The translations under genes and the position numbers were made by a program. Source: Bacillus sp. ISL-7 (GTDB lineage Bacteria; Bacillota; Bacilli; Bacillales_B; DSM-18226). From it: DNA of 64,000 nt. The stretch covers positions 261,568-325,567 of the forward strand of contig NZ_JAGGQW010000034.1 in assembly GCF_018613065.1 (NCBI RefSeq). The letters are read 5' to 3'. The notes under the pieces are model-generated. The model was not told where the DNA came from. It was given only the letters and a program-made list of their open reading frames with translations, and made no database searches. This document shows positions 10,887-19,284 of the stretch, piece after piece (position 1 is the stretch's first letter; each line of letters begins with the position of its first letter).

Positions 10887-10902
10887 AATAATGAGATTTT
10901 AG

Positions 10903-10933
10903 GGAGAGCGGAAATCATCCGTTCTCCTTTTTT
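10903..10933 (+). terminator. Terminator of tkt
   Basis: A 10-bp stem (GGAGAGCGGA / TCCGTTCTCC, one wobble) with a 5-nt loop and six T. Confidence 0.9.
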
Positions 10934-11139
10934 GATGGTATAAAGGGTCAAATTTCAACAATATTATGAACAAAGTTAATTTTTGAAGGAAAATTCAACA
11001 AATCTACCGAATTTATAGAAGAATAGTTTAGATTCCTGCTAATCGACAAAAATAGTGAAAGTTTTTGCCGCCGTAAGACATATGTTTCTTTAATCTTTTT
11101 TTATAATAGTAAAAAGGGTAATCAACGAAGGAGAGAACA

Positions 11140-11583
11140 GTGGTGAGAAAATATCAGCTATATTTAATAGAAGATGAATTTGCGACCCATTACTTCGGAA
11201 GAGAACGATTGTTTTTTCGGCTTTTTCAGGAACATCGAAAAGCAAACGGCGAACTTAAATTTATTACACAAAAACAAATTTCCTATATAACAAAAAAGGT
11301 TGAGGTTCTAAAGATCCATCAACTTATCCAAAAGCAGCTTGGAAAAATCAAGGGATTTAAAGCTGAGCATGGTGCATATTCAATTGAATTAAGCGGAAAA
11401 CTAAGTACGGCAAAGTTAGAGGTTTTTCAAGACTTAATTACAATCGAGGCACAAGGCAGCTATGAAGCTGAGACGGCTTTTTTTGAAGTTCTAAGAAAAT
11501 GTGAGACTTCCTTTTTGGCACTTGACCTTGAACATCAGCGATATGGTTGGTTAAAGCCGATAAAGGAAAGAAAATTTATCTAA
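11140..11583 (+). CDS. sirA: Sporulation inhibitor of replication SirA (YneE)
   Basis: This 147-residue protein begins MVRKYQLYLIEDEFATHYFGRE, matching the SirA family in size and opening motif. In B. subtilis SirA binds domain I of DnaA and stops new rounds of replication as cells commit to sporulation. Two adjacent GTG codons (11140 and 11143) can serve as start; AAGGAGAG at 11128-11135 is spaced better for the second. A sequence ATCGACA at 11042-11048 is one base off an inverted Spo0A box, which fits the known Spo0A control, although it lies about 95 bp upstream. Confidence 0.87.
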   Translation: MVRKYQLYLIEDEFATHYFGRERLFFRLFQEHRKANGELKFITQKQISYITKKVEVLKIHQLIQKQLGKIKGFKAEHGAYSIELSGKLSTAKLEVFQDLITIEAQGSYEAETAFFEVLRKCETSFLALDLEHQRYGWLKPIKERKFI

Positions 11584-11654
11584 TAGCAGATATTGTCTAA
11601 TCGTGTTTTATTTAGTACACTGTATGGTAGACAACATGAAGGAGGAAGTTGAAT

Positions 11655-11870
11655 ATGGTTTATTACATTCTAGTTGGTATACTAGCATTAGCAGCTGGTG
11701 TAGCACTAGGATTTTTCATTGCTCGTAAATATATGATGAGCTACTTAAAGAAAAATCCGCCAATCAATGAACAAATGTTAAAAATGATGATGATGCAAAT
11801 GGGACAAAAACCATCACAAAAGAAGATCAACCAAATGATGGCTGCCATGAACAAACAACAATCAAAATAA
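11655..11870 (+). CDS. yneF: UPF0154 membrane protein YneF
   Basis: This 71-residue protein has one N-terminal membrane helix with a glycine-rich face ([18 protein letters not shown]) and a methionine-rich cytoplasmic tail ([20 protein letters not shown]), the hallmark of UPF0154. Its function is unknown. GGAGG lies 9 bases before the ATG; a TTG two codons earlier is possible but less likely. It follows sirA as in B. subtilis and has its own terminator. Confidence 0.9.
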   Translation: MVYYILVGILALAAGVALGFFIARKYMMSYLKKNPPINEQMLKMMMMQMGQKPSQKKINQMMAAMNKQQSK

Positions 11871-11878
11871 AACGGACT

Positions 11879-11906
11879 AGCACTCATATAGATGGGTGCT
11901 TTTTTC
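11879..11906 (+). terminator. Terminator after yneF
   Basis: A 9-bp stem (AGCACTCAT / ATGGGTGCT) with a 4-nt loop and a run of T. Confidence 0.88.
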
Positions 11907-12052
11907 GTGCGGATAAAAATATTCTAAATCTTTATTATTTTATAAAAATTTGGTAAAATTAAACCTCAGTCCGTTGGATTATTTTCCCGAATAACTTATC
12001 AAACGTATTCAATTTTTGGCAGATCGATTACTCGTGATTTGGGGGCGGTTTA

Positions 12053-13804
12053 ATGAAAGTATTTTTAGAATTAGGCTGGTATTTTAAACAGGAGAAAAAA
12101 GCATATATATCCGGGATTTTCCTCCTAATGCTTGTAGCAATATTGCAACTGGTGCCGCCTAAGATCATAGGAATCATAGCTGACCAAGTTAAGAATGGGA
12201 CGATGACAACGGGAATTCTCTTACAGTGGATGGCCGTATTAGTTATTGTTGCCCTTGCAATGTATTTCCTTAGGTACTACTGGAGAATTATGATTTTTGG
12301 ATCATCAGTTAAGTTAAGTAAGTTGCTTCGAAATCGGCTGTATCATCATTTTACAAATATGTCGCCATCATTTTACCAAAAACGTCGAATAGGGGATTTA
12401 ATGGCACATGCCACCAACGATCTGTCAGCCATTCAACAAACAGCGGGCGTAGGCGTGCTAACCTTCGTTGATTCTCTTTCAACTGGCGGGTTTGTTATCT
12501 GTGCAATGGCATTTACGATTAGCTGGAAATTAACATTAATCTGTTTAATTCCGATGCCCTTTATGGTAATCCTTACAAGCTGGTTTGGGACAATGCTCCA
12601 TCGAACCTTTTATCAGGCACAGGAAGCATTTTCGTCATTAAATGATAAAACTCAGGAAAGTATTACTGGGATTAAAGTGATTAAGACGTTTGGCCAGGAA
12701 AAGGAAGATATCGAGGATTTTCGGAAGCAATCAGAAGATGTCGTCCAAAAAAATATCACCGTCGCAAAAATTGATTCTCTCTTCGATCCGACGATTTCGA
12801 TCATCGTAGGTATTTCCTTCTTCTTATCGATTGTGTTTGGTGCAAAATACGTGCTTAATGGGGAACTAACAATCGGGCAATTACTCTCGTTTACTACATA
12901 TTTAGGTTTACTTATCTGGCCGATGCTTGCATTTGGCTGGTTGTTTAACATTGTTGAGCGAGGCAGTGCTTCCTATGACCGAGTTTCCATGCTCCTTCAA
13001 GAAAAAGAAGATATTACCGATAAGGAAGGGGCCATAAACGTGGTGCCCGCAGGTGATATTGAATACAAACTTTCTAGCTTTACCTATCCTGGGGAATCCA
13101 CAACGGTTTTAAAAGATATATATTTTTCGATATATACCGGCGAGACGGTAGGCATCGTTGGTAAAACCGGTGCTGGTAAAACCACTCTTTTAAAACTGCT
13201 CATTCGTGAGTTTGATAGTTACCAAGGTGAGATTAGATTTGGAGGTAAATCTCTGCAGGAATACAAGCTTGAAAAATTACGCGAGGCCATTGGTTATGTA
13301 CCGCAAGATCATTTCTTGTTTTCAGCCTCTGTTAGTGAAAATATCGCCTTTACAAACCACGGGGCATCAATAGAGGAAGTCGAGAATGCCGCTAAGCTTG
13401 CCAATATCCATACTGATATCCTTCAATTTACTGAAGGGTATCAAACGGTTGTTGGAGAGCGTGGGGTATCCTTATCGGGCGGGCAGAAGCAAAGGATTTC
13501 GATTGCCCGGGCTATTTTGATGAAGCCAGAAGTGTTAGTACTCGATGATTCCTTATCTGCAGTAGATGCAAAAACAGAAGAAGCCATTCTTTCAGCATTA
13601 AAACAGAATAGGGAAGGAAAAACAACCATCATCACTTCACACCGATTAAGTGCCATTCAACATGCAAATCTCATTCTGGTTCTTGAGGATGGAAAGATTG
13701 TGGAAAGAGGTAGACATGAAGTATTGATGGAATCGGGTGGATGGTATAAGGAAATGTATTTACGCCAGCAGCTAGAAGAGTTGGTTGAGCATGGAGGGCG
13801 TTAA
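12053..13804 (+). CDS. Multidrug ABC exporter half-transporter, BmrC/YheI-like
   Basis: This 583-residue type IV ABC half-exporter has six membrane segments (1-320) followed by an ATPase domain. Walker A is GKTGAGKTT near residue 370 and the signature LSGGQKQ near 475 is canonical. Walker B ends LVLDDSLSAVD near 497, with aspartate where the catalytic glutamate should be. This degenerate subunit pairs with the next gene product, so the dimer has one working and one degenerate ATP site, as described for BmrCD and other asymmetric exporters. The two genes are separated by one base. In B. subtilis bmrCD lies elsewhere and has an attenuator; none is obvious here. Confidence 0.9.
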   Translation: MKVFLELGWYFKQEKKAYISGIFLLMLVAILQLVPPKIIGIIADQVKNGTMTTGILLQWMAVLVIVALAMYFLRYYWRIMIFGSSVKLSKLLRNRLYHHFTNMSPSFYQKRRIGDLMAHATNDLSAIQQTAGVGVLTFVDSLSTGGFVICAMAFTISWKLTLICLIPMPFMVILTSWFGTMLHRTFYQAQEAFSSLNDKTQESITGIKVIKTFGQEKEDIEDFRKQSEDVVQKNITVAKIDSLFDPTISIIVGISFFLSIVFGAKYVLNGELTIGQLLSFTTYLGLLIWPMLAFGWLFNIVERGSASYDRVSMLLQEKEDITDKEGAINVVPAGDIEYKLSSFTYPGESTTVLKDIYFSIYTGETVGIVGKTGAGKTTLLKLLIREFDSYQGEIRFGGKSLQEYKLEKLREAIGYVPQDHFLFSASVSENIAFTNHGASIEEVENAAKLANIHTDILQFTEGYQTVVGERGVSLSGGQKQRISIARAILMKPEVLVLDDSLSAVDAKTEEAILSALKQNREGKTTIITSHRLSAIQHANLILVLEDGKIVERGRHEVLMESGGWYKEMYLRQQLEELVEHGGR

Positions 13805-13805
13805 G

Positions 13806-15599
13806 ATGGACGAAAAAATTCAGCTTACAGAACGTGAACAAAGAAATATTTTATTCCGTTTGCTTTCCTATACGAAGCCACATAAAAAAACGATTGTCAT
13901 AGCATTTATCTTCTTACTATTAACAACCATCGGCGATATTGTTTTACCGATTATCGTAAAAATATTTATCGATGATTATTTAACTCCTGGTAAGCTAGAG
14001 TTTCAGCCACTTCTGATCCTAGGTTCCACATACATGTCAATCCAAATCATTAAAGCGATTGTCATGTTTTTTCAATTGGTTAAATTCCAGGAACTGGCTT
14101 TGAGGATTATCCAACAGCTGCGCATTGATGTTTTTTCTAAAGTACAGTCGCTCGGGCTAAAGTATTTTGATAAGACCCCAGCAGGAAGTATCGTTTCAAG
14201 GGTGACCAATGATACGGAAGCCATTAAAGACATGTTTGTTACCGTTATTGCAACGTTTATCCAAGGTGGATTTTTATTACTAGGTATTTTTATTGCGATG
14301 TTTATTCTGGACATCAGACTTGGCTTATTATGTGTCGTGATTCTTCCGTTATTATTGTTTGTCATGAACCTATACAGAAAATTAAGTTCACGATTTTACC
14401 TTGATATGCGCGAACGGCTGAGCCAATTGAATGCCAAGCTCAGTGAATCATTATCTGGAATGGGAATAATTCAAGTGTTTCGGCAGGAAAAAAGACTACG
14501 AGAAGAATTCGGAGCTATTAATGAACAACACTATCAGGCAGGAATGAAAAATATCAAAATAGATGGCCTCCTGTTAAGACCAGCGATTGATTTAATCTAT
14601 ATTTTGGGCTTAATCATTGTATTAAGTTATTTTGGAATAACGTCTTTTAACCATGTGGTGGAAATCGGCGTGTTATATGCCTTCATAAATTATTTGGATC
14701 GTTTTTTCGAACCGGTTAATCAGATGATGATGAGGCTTTCCTTGTACCAACAAGCGATTGTCGCTGGCTCGCGTGTTTTTAAACTGTTGGATGAGGAAGA
14801 ATTAGCACCAATACAAAAAGAAGAGCGGACCAATTCCATTGAAAAAGGAATGATTGAGTTTAAGAATTTAAGTTTTTCCTACGATGGAAGACGGGATGTG
14901 CTAAAATCTATTTCTTTCATGGTAAATCCTGGTGAAACAGTCGCACTGGTTGGCCATACCGGAAGTGGAAAAAGCTCGATTATCAATATGTTATTGCGTT
15001 TTTATGAGTATGAACGGGGGGACATTTTGATTGATGGTCAATCGATTCGGAACTTCACAAAGACAGAACTCAGGGAGAAAATGGGCTTAGTATTACAAGA
15101 TCCATTCTTGTTCTACGGAACGGTGAAGGATAATATTCGCCTTCATTCGAATGACATGACGGATGAACAAGTTGAGGAAGCAGCAAAGTTTGTCCAAGCC
15201 CACACCTTTATTGAAAAGTTGGAGGATGGCTTTGAACATAAGGTTGTCGAGCGTGGTACCACATTTTCAAGCGGTCAAAGGCAACTACTCGCTTTTGCCC
15301 GAACGATCGCCGCTAATCCCAAAATATTGGTTCTCGACGAAGCGACCGCCAACATTGATACAGAAACAGAAGAAGCCATTCAAACCGCACTTGCCAAAAT
15401 GCGAAAAGGGCGAACGACTATAGCCATTGCGCATCGCCTGTCAACCATTCAGGATGCTGATTTAATTCTAGTTATGCATCAGGGGGAAATTGTTGAAAGG
15501 GGAACCCATCAACAACTGCTTGCCCAGGGTGGCTTGTACCATAAAATGTTCCTTTTGCAAAACGGAGCGGTAGAACGTCTTGAGGATGTTGTGAATTAA
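13806..15599 (+). CDS. Multidrug ABC exporter half-transporter, BmrD/YheH-like
   Basis: This 597-residue partner of the preceding half-exporter has six membrane segments and an ATPase domain with Walker A VGHTGSGKSS near residue 380 and a normal catalytic glutamate (VLDEATANIDTETE near 510). Its signature is altered to FSSGQRQ near 488. This complements the first subunit: the site built from its Walker motifs and the partner LSGGQ is consensus, while the other is degenerate. The ATG at 13806 is preceded by GGAGGG 6 bases away; an earlier in-frame ATG inside the upstream gene is less likely. A strong terminator follows. Confidence 0.9.
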   Translation: MDEKIQLTEREQRNILFRLLSYTKPHKKTIVIAFIFLLLTTIGDIVLPIIVKIFIDDYLTPGKLEFQPLLILGSTYMSIQIIKAIVMFFQLVKFQELALRIIQQLRIDVFSKVQSLGLKYFDKTPAGSIVSRVTNDTEAIKDMFVTVIATFIQGGFLLLGIFIAMFILDIRLGLLCVVILPLLLFVMNLYRKLSSRFYLDMRERLSQLNAKLSESLSGMGIIQVFRQEKRLREEFGAINEQHYQAGMKNIKIDGLLLRPAIDLIYILGLIIVLSYFGITSFNHVVEIGVLYAFINYLDRFFEPVNQMMMRLSLYQQAIVAGSRVFKLLDEEELAPIQKEERTNSIEKGMIEFKNLSFSYDGRRDVLKSISFMVNPGETVALVGHTGSGKSSIINMLLRFYEYERGDILIDGQSIRNFTKTELREKMGLVLQDPFLFYGTVKDNIRLHSNDMTDEQVEEAAKFVQAHTFIEKLEDGFEHKVVERGTTFSSGQRQLLAFARTIAANPKILVLDEATANIDTETEEAIQTALAKMRKGRTTIAIAHRLSTIQDADLILVMHQGEIVERGTHQQLLAQGGLYHKMFLLQNGAVERLEDVVN

Positions 15600-15602
15600 T
15601 GG

Positions 15603-15633
15603 AAAAAAGCCTGGCGATTTGCCAGGCTTTTTT
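15603..15633 (+). terminator. Terminator of the ABC exporter pair
   Basis: GCCTGGC / GCCAGGC with a 5-nt loop, flanked by A6 and T6. It could act in both directions. Confidence 0.92.
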
Positions 15634-15688
15634 CATTATATAGGTCTATTGTCTATTTCTAATGATGACGACATACAACGACTTTCTT

Positions 15689-15865
15689 TTAACTAGCTGA
15701 TGAAGGCATCTTGTTTATATATACTCTATGATATTCATTTAAGAGATGATCAAGTTCCTGGCTGTAGCGAATTGCAACGGAGGATGTCAAGCCGTTGGTG
15801 ATGGCGACTTGAATTAATTCAGCTCGTTTTTTTTCAATTAATGTAACTAAATCATTTTTTGTCAC
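15689..15865 (-). CDS. Spo0E-like aspartyl-phosphate phosphatase (YnzD-like)
   Basis: This 58-residue two-helix protein has the Spo0E signature SQELDHLL followed by NEYHR. The family dephosphorylates Spo0A-P and so delays sporulation. An in-frame ATG at 15907 is available, but GGAAAGGA 8 bases before the GTG at 15865 and the 57-residue length of B. subtilis YnzD favour the shorter protein. It lies at the ynzD position, between yneF and ccdA, with the ABC exporter inserted in between. A second Spo0E-like gene is at 61663-61947. Confidence 0.85.
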   Translation of the reverse strand: MTKNDLVTLIEKKRAELIQVAITNGLTSSVAIRYSQELDHLLNEYHRVYINKMPSSAS

Positions 15866-16141
15866 GGCCGATGTCCTTTCCGGAGTAACTCCTAAATTAT
15901 GGTGCAAATAGACTACTAATATATCAAAATGACATTGATTTTTCTAGTATAACCTATGATGTAAATTTTTTCAAAGACATTTGTAAATAAATATCCAACG
16001 AATTTATGCATATATTTTATGGAAGAGGCATTTCAGTGGAACAAAAAAAGGCGGCGACACAAAATATTCAAGTTAACCATTATCATTTATATCAAACATT
16101 TGTTAGAATATAAACGTATCGACTATAGTGGGAGTGTTATT

Positions 16142-16849
16142 ATGTCAGATGTAAATATATTTTTAGCCTTAGGGGCAGGATTTTTAAGCTTTATTTCTCC
16201 TTGTTGTTTACCACTTTATCCTGCATTTCTCTCGTACATCACAGGTATGTCTGTTGGGGAGCTAAAAAGTGAAAACGCCATGCTTCAAAAGCGGAGTCTA
16301 CTCCACACATTATTTTTCCTTTTAGGCTTTTCGATTATTTTTATTGCGATTGGATTTGGAACTTCGTTTCTAGGAAGCTTTTTCTTACAGTATAAAGACC
16401 TTATTCGTCAACTAGGCGGAATTTTTATTGTTTTCTTTGGTTTAGTGATCGTTGGGATTTTAAATCCGAAGTTTATGATGAAGGATCGCCGAATTGAATT
16501 TAAAAATCGTCCTTCAGGTTATTTTGGTTCTGTTTTAATTGGGATGGCATTTGCCGCGGGTTGGACGCCTTGTACAGGTCCGATTCTTTCGTTTGTTATT
16601 TCCCTAGCAGCCACAAATCCAGGTTCAGGTATGATGTATATGATTGCCTATTGTCTAGGCTTTGCCATACCATTCTTTATTCTTTCGTTCTTCCTTGGGC
16701 GCATGACTTGGATTAAGAAGAACAGCGGTAAAATTGTAAAAATTGGCGGTTACATAATGATTGTAATGGGGGTTGTCCTATTCTTTGACTGGATGACTAA
16801 AATCATTACTATTTTTTCAGGAATGTTTGGTGGCTTTACGGGGTTCTAA
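16142..16849 (+). CDS. ccdA: Thiol-disulfide transmembrane protein CcdA
   Basis: This 235-residue protein has six membrane segments and is the same length as B. subtilis CcdA. The two redox cysteine sites are in [11 protein letters not shown] near residue 21 and GWTPCTGP near residue 143. CcdA passes electrons from cytoplasmic thioredoxin to extracytoplasmic thioredoxins used for cytochrome c maturation and spore cortex synthesis. An upstream in-frame ATG would add 41 basic, non-family residues, so the ATG at 16142 with GGGAGTG was preferred. Confidence 0.93.
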   Translation: MSDVNIFLALGAGFLSFISPCCLPLYPAFLSYITGMSVGELKSENAMLQKRSLLHTLFFLLGFSIIFIAIGFGTSFLGSFFLQYKDLIRQLGGIFIVFFGLVIVGILNPKFMMKDRRIEFKNRPSGYFGSVLIGMAFAAGWTPCTGPILSFVISLAATNPGSGMMYMIAYCLGFAIPFFILSFFLGRMTWIKKNSGKIVKIGGYIMIVMGVVLFFDWMTKIITIFSGMFGGFTGF

Positions 16850-17046
16850 TGTAAACACGGAAATGATAAATATATAAAAATATTATATTTTTTGAAAGGG
16901 AACTTCCTTAGGAGGTTTTTTCCTTTTTTTGTATCGATCACCTGTGTGTTAGAATTGGGAACATTTTATCATGAGTTAATTTTTTTCAAATGAATTTATT
17001 TGCGATATAATGGGTTAGTAAATAAATTAGATAAGGAATGAATCTA

Positions 17047-17526
17047 ATGAACATAGTTCTTGCTTCTTCAATTGGAGCGGTATTTATGGGCACCCTGGCC
17101 TTGGTAGTCCGGATGAAAGCCGCAAAGAAACCCACGAATGCTCGTAAAATAATTCTACCTCCATTTTTCATGTCGAGTGGGGCTTTAATGTATATGGATC
17201 CGCAATTTAGACTAACTGGAGCAGAAATGATCGAGGCAGCGATTGTGGGGATGCTATTCTCTATCTTACTCATTAAAACTTCTAAGTTTGAAATCCGCGA
17301 TAACGATATTTATCTAAAGCGATCTAAGGCATTTTTCTTTATTTTGATTGGTCTATTAGTTGTTCGCCTTGTTATGAAGTCCGTTCTAAGTGCAACCATT
17401 GATTTTGGAGAATTAAGCGGCATGTTCTTCTTCCTTGCCTATTGTATGATTGTCCCATGGCGGATTGCGATGTATATGGACTACAAAAAGTTGTTTAGAC
17501 GACTTCATGGTGATAAGCAATTATAA
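17047..17526 (+). CDS. ccdC: Cytochrome c biogenesis-associated membrane protein CcdC (YneJ)
   Basis: This 159-residue membrane protein has about five hydrophobic segments, with PPFFMSSGALMYMDPQFR near residue 41, typical of the CcdC/DUF1453 family. The ATG at 17047 is about 10 bases after AAGGA; the ATG at 17038 is too close. In B. subtilis ccdB (yneI), a CheY-like response regulator, separates ccdA from ccdC. Here only about 190 bases with a T-rich hairpin lie between them, so ccdB is absent from this locus. Confidence 0.87.
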   Translation: MNIVLASSIGAVFMGTLALVVRMKAAKKPTNARKIILPPFFMSSGALMYMDPQFRLTGAEMIEAAIVGMLFSILLIKTSKFEIRDNDIYLKRSKAFFFILIGLLVVRLVMKSVLSATIDFGELSGMFFFLAYCMIVPWRIAMYMDYKKLFRRLHGDKQL

Positions 17527-17537
17527 TTAAGTGAGAG

Positions 17538-17565
17538 ACTGGTCCTTTATTGGGATCAGTTTTTC
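17538..17565 (+). terminator. Terminator of ccdC
   Basis: ACTGGTCC / GGATCAGT stem with one wobble and a 7-nt loop, then five T. Confidence 0.85.
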
Positions 17566-17663
17566 TTTTTAGGATTTGTTGGATAATGTTATTGAATTGT
17601 GGAGGGAATAGTTTGATAGGGACCGGGGTATTGGCTATAGAATTCAGGGGAAATTAATGAAAA

Positions 17664-17900
17664 GTGTCTTCAATAAGGGCTATTGACGACAAAAGGCAGG
17701 AAAAAACAGTGAAAAGTGTCGCCAATAAGGCCTATTGGCGACAAAATTTAAGGAAAAACAATGAGATGTGTCTCCAATAAAAGTTATTGGCGACAGAAAT
17801 CAGAAAAAAGATGTGGAAAGAGTCGCCAATAAGGGCTGTTGACGACAAAAGTTAGGAAAAAACTATGAAAAATGTATCCAATGGAATCCGTTGATGACAA
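17664..17900. repeat. Tandem array, five 52-bp units with 10-bp hairpins
   Basis: Homologous positions in the five units fall at 17664, 17716, 17768, 17820 and about 17872, again exactly 52 bp apart. The second unit contains a perfect hairpin, GTCGCCAATA-AGGCC-TATTGGCGAC (17718-17742). The first unit has a T-A pair at stem position 5 where the second has C-G, a compensatory change. The linkers are A-rich (AAGGAAAAAACA-like). Its sequence is unrelated to the array at 6089-6545 although the period is the same. It lies between ccdC and yneK. Confidence 0.9.
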
Positions 17901-17928
17901 AATAAAAAACCATCTATTAGCTAGACGG

Positions 17929-18354
17929 TTAAAATAGATGCTCAAAAGGAGCAACATCAATTCTATTTTCAAAAAGCTTTTTTCGTAAAAATTTATGATC
18001 CCTTTTTGGTGTGGCTTGAATATAGCCACGAATGACGAGGTCTTGAGTAATTTTTGATGCCTTTTCTCGAAGGGCGATTTCGCCAATTTTTCCGGCAATC
18101 TTATGTCTGGCAACATCACGGAATAATTCGGGAACAGGGCTTACTAAATCCTCTAGGAGTTCTTTCTCCTCGGGCCCCCACAAGTGCCGCGATTCATTTA
18201 CATAATGTTCTTCCCAATCCATAACTGATTTGCCATCTTCTTTCGGCATCTTCTTCAAAAACTTTCGGAACATAAAAAATCCACCAATGGCAAATGATCC
18301 AACTAGGAAAAATACCCAGAACAGGATAAACCATAGAAACCAACCATGAAGCAT
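17929..18354 (-). CDS. yneK: DUF2621 protein YneK
   Basis: This 141-residue protein has one N-terminal membrane segment (residues 5-28) and a cytoplasmic helical domain with DWEEHYVNESRHLWG near 46-60. It matches the DUF2621 family and the yneK position downstream of ccdC. Its function is unknown. It is convergent with ccdC; the 52-bp repeat array separates their ends. Confidence 0.85.
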   Translation of the reverse strand: MLHGWFLWFILFWVFFLVGSFAIGGFFMFRKFLKKMPKEDGKSVMDWEEHYVNESRHLWGPEEKELLEDLVSPVPELFRDVARHKIAGKIGEIALREKASKITQDLVIRGYIQATPKRDHKFLRKKLFENRIDVAPFEHLF

Positions 18355-18677
18355 ATCTATTCACCTACAAGATAACTATTTTTCTTATTATTATAGTCTG
18401 TTTTTATGAATTAAGACAAGTATTGGACAAAATTGAATGAAATTATACTTAAGATTTTAATCAAGAATCTAATCATAGTGAATGCGCGAAACAGGTAATG
18501 GTTCTGTAGTTTCCTGATGAAAAGCTTGTCGAAAAAATGACAAGTACGCTGATTCTATTGATTATCACCATATTCCATAGTAATATAATAACAATAGATA
18601 GGGAAGCGAAGTAATTTGTTTCTTTCGCCAAATGACTGTGTTACTGTAGTCCAAACATCTTGATATTTTCCATCCAT

Positions 18678-18774
18678 GGGGCTGAATGGGGTACTGGTGT
18701 CCTCCACAGTCTTCAAAACTGCTTGAGACCTGCGTGCCAGGTCTGGTGGGTTCGATTCCCACGCAGTCCCGCCA
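18678..18774 (+). tRNA. selC: Selenocysteine tRNA, anticodon TCA (selC)
   Basis: This 97-nt cloverleaf has a long acceptor stem (GGGGCTGA with GCAGTCCC, seven of eight paired), a D arm closed by TGGGG / CCTCCA, and an anticodon arm CAGT-CTTCAAA-ACTG with anticodon TCA. The long variable arm is GAGACCTG / CCAGGTCT, and the T arm is GTGGG-TTCGATT-CCCAC. The 3-prime end is an encoded G-CCA. The anticodon, the extra-long variable arm and the overall size identify tRNA-Sec rather than tRNA-Ser. It decodes recoded UGA with SelB. No selA, selB or selD is in the window. A possible promoter (TTGATT-N19-TATAAT, 18559-18589) lies upstream. Confidence 0.92.
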
Positions 18775-18860
18775 ACAATTAATTCTCATCACCACAGTCT
18801 TTTGCTCATTTTGAACGAATCTGTGTGAAACAGAAAATATGATATTGTGTGCGTTAAGAG

Positions 18861-18889
18861 CCTTCAAATTATAAATTTGGAGGTTTTTT
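18861..18889 (+). terminator. Terminator downstream of selC
   Basis: CCTTCAAATT / AATTTGGAGG with a 3-nt loop and six T, about 87 bases after the tRNA. Confidence 0.85.
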
Positions 18890-19284
18890 GTTTGAGAAAA
18901 GGTATTCGAGAACATGGAAGGGATTACCCTATTCAGCTAAAAAAGTCGGAAATTTGATAAAAGAAGTCGTTTTTACAGTAGGAAAGGGCTTTCAGTTATT
19001 TTATAGTAATTAAACAGGTGTTTAGATAACTTTAAAAGGGAGGAAAAAGTAAAGAAAAAGTTAGAACGAGAAATTTATATTTTTAACCCTTCTGATTAAT
19101 TCCCTTACTAAGATAGGAAGGGTTATTATTTTTAATCTTCACTAATACTTTCATGAATCTCTTTTTTAAAAAATACCTTCCAATTATTGTTGATTCATTA
19201 TTTTTATATTTTCGCAATCTTTTTACAACGATAATGTATAATAGAAAATTATATTAATAAAGTTGTAAATCAGGAGGAACACAT
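18890..19284. other. Intergenic; second hairpin, no gene
   Basis: No convincing reading frame. AACCCTTC (19085-19092) and GAAGGGTT (19117-19124) form a stem followed by ATTATTTTT, a likely terminator. A GGGAGGA run near 19038 is followed by a short frame without a start codon. The 5-prime leader of the sensor kinase gene occupies the end. Confidence 0.5.

Noticed and set aside
18678..18774. Serine tRNA
   Set aside because: Both have long variable arms, but the anticodon is TCA on the coding strand with an extended acceptor stem and 97 nt, which is tRNA-Sec; the 3-prime G before CCA also fits.
18565..18915. 116-codon minus-strand frame over the tRNA
   Set aside because: It lies opposite the selC gene and its terminator, has no ribosome-binding site and no family pattern.
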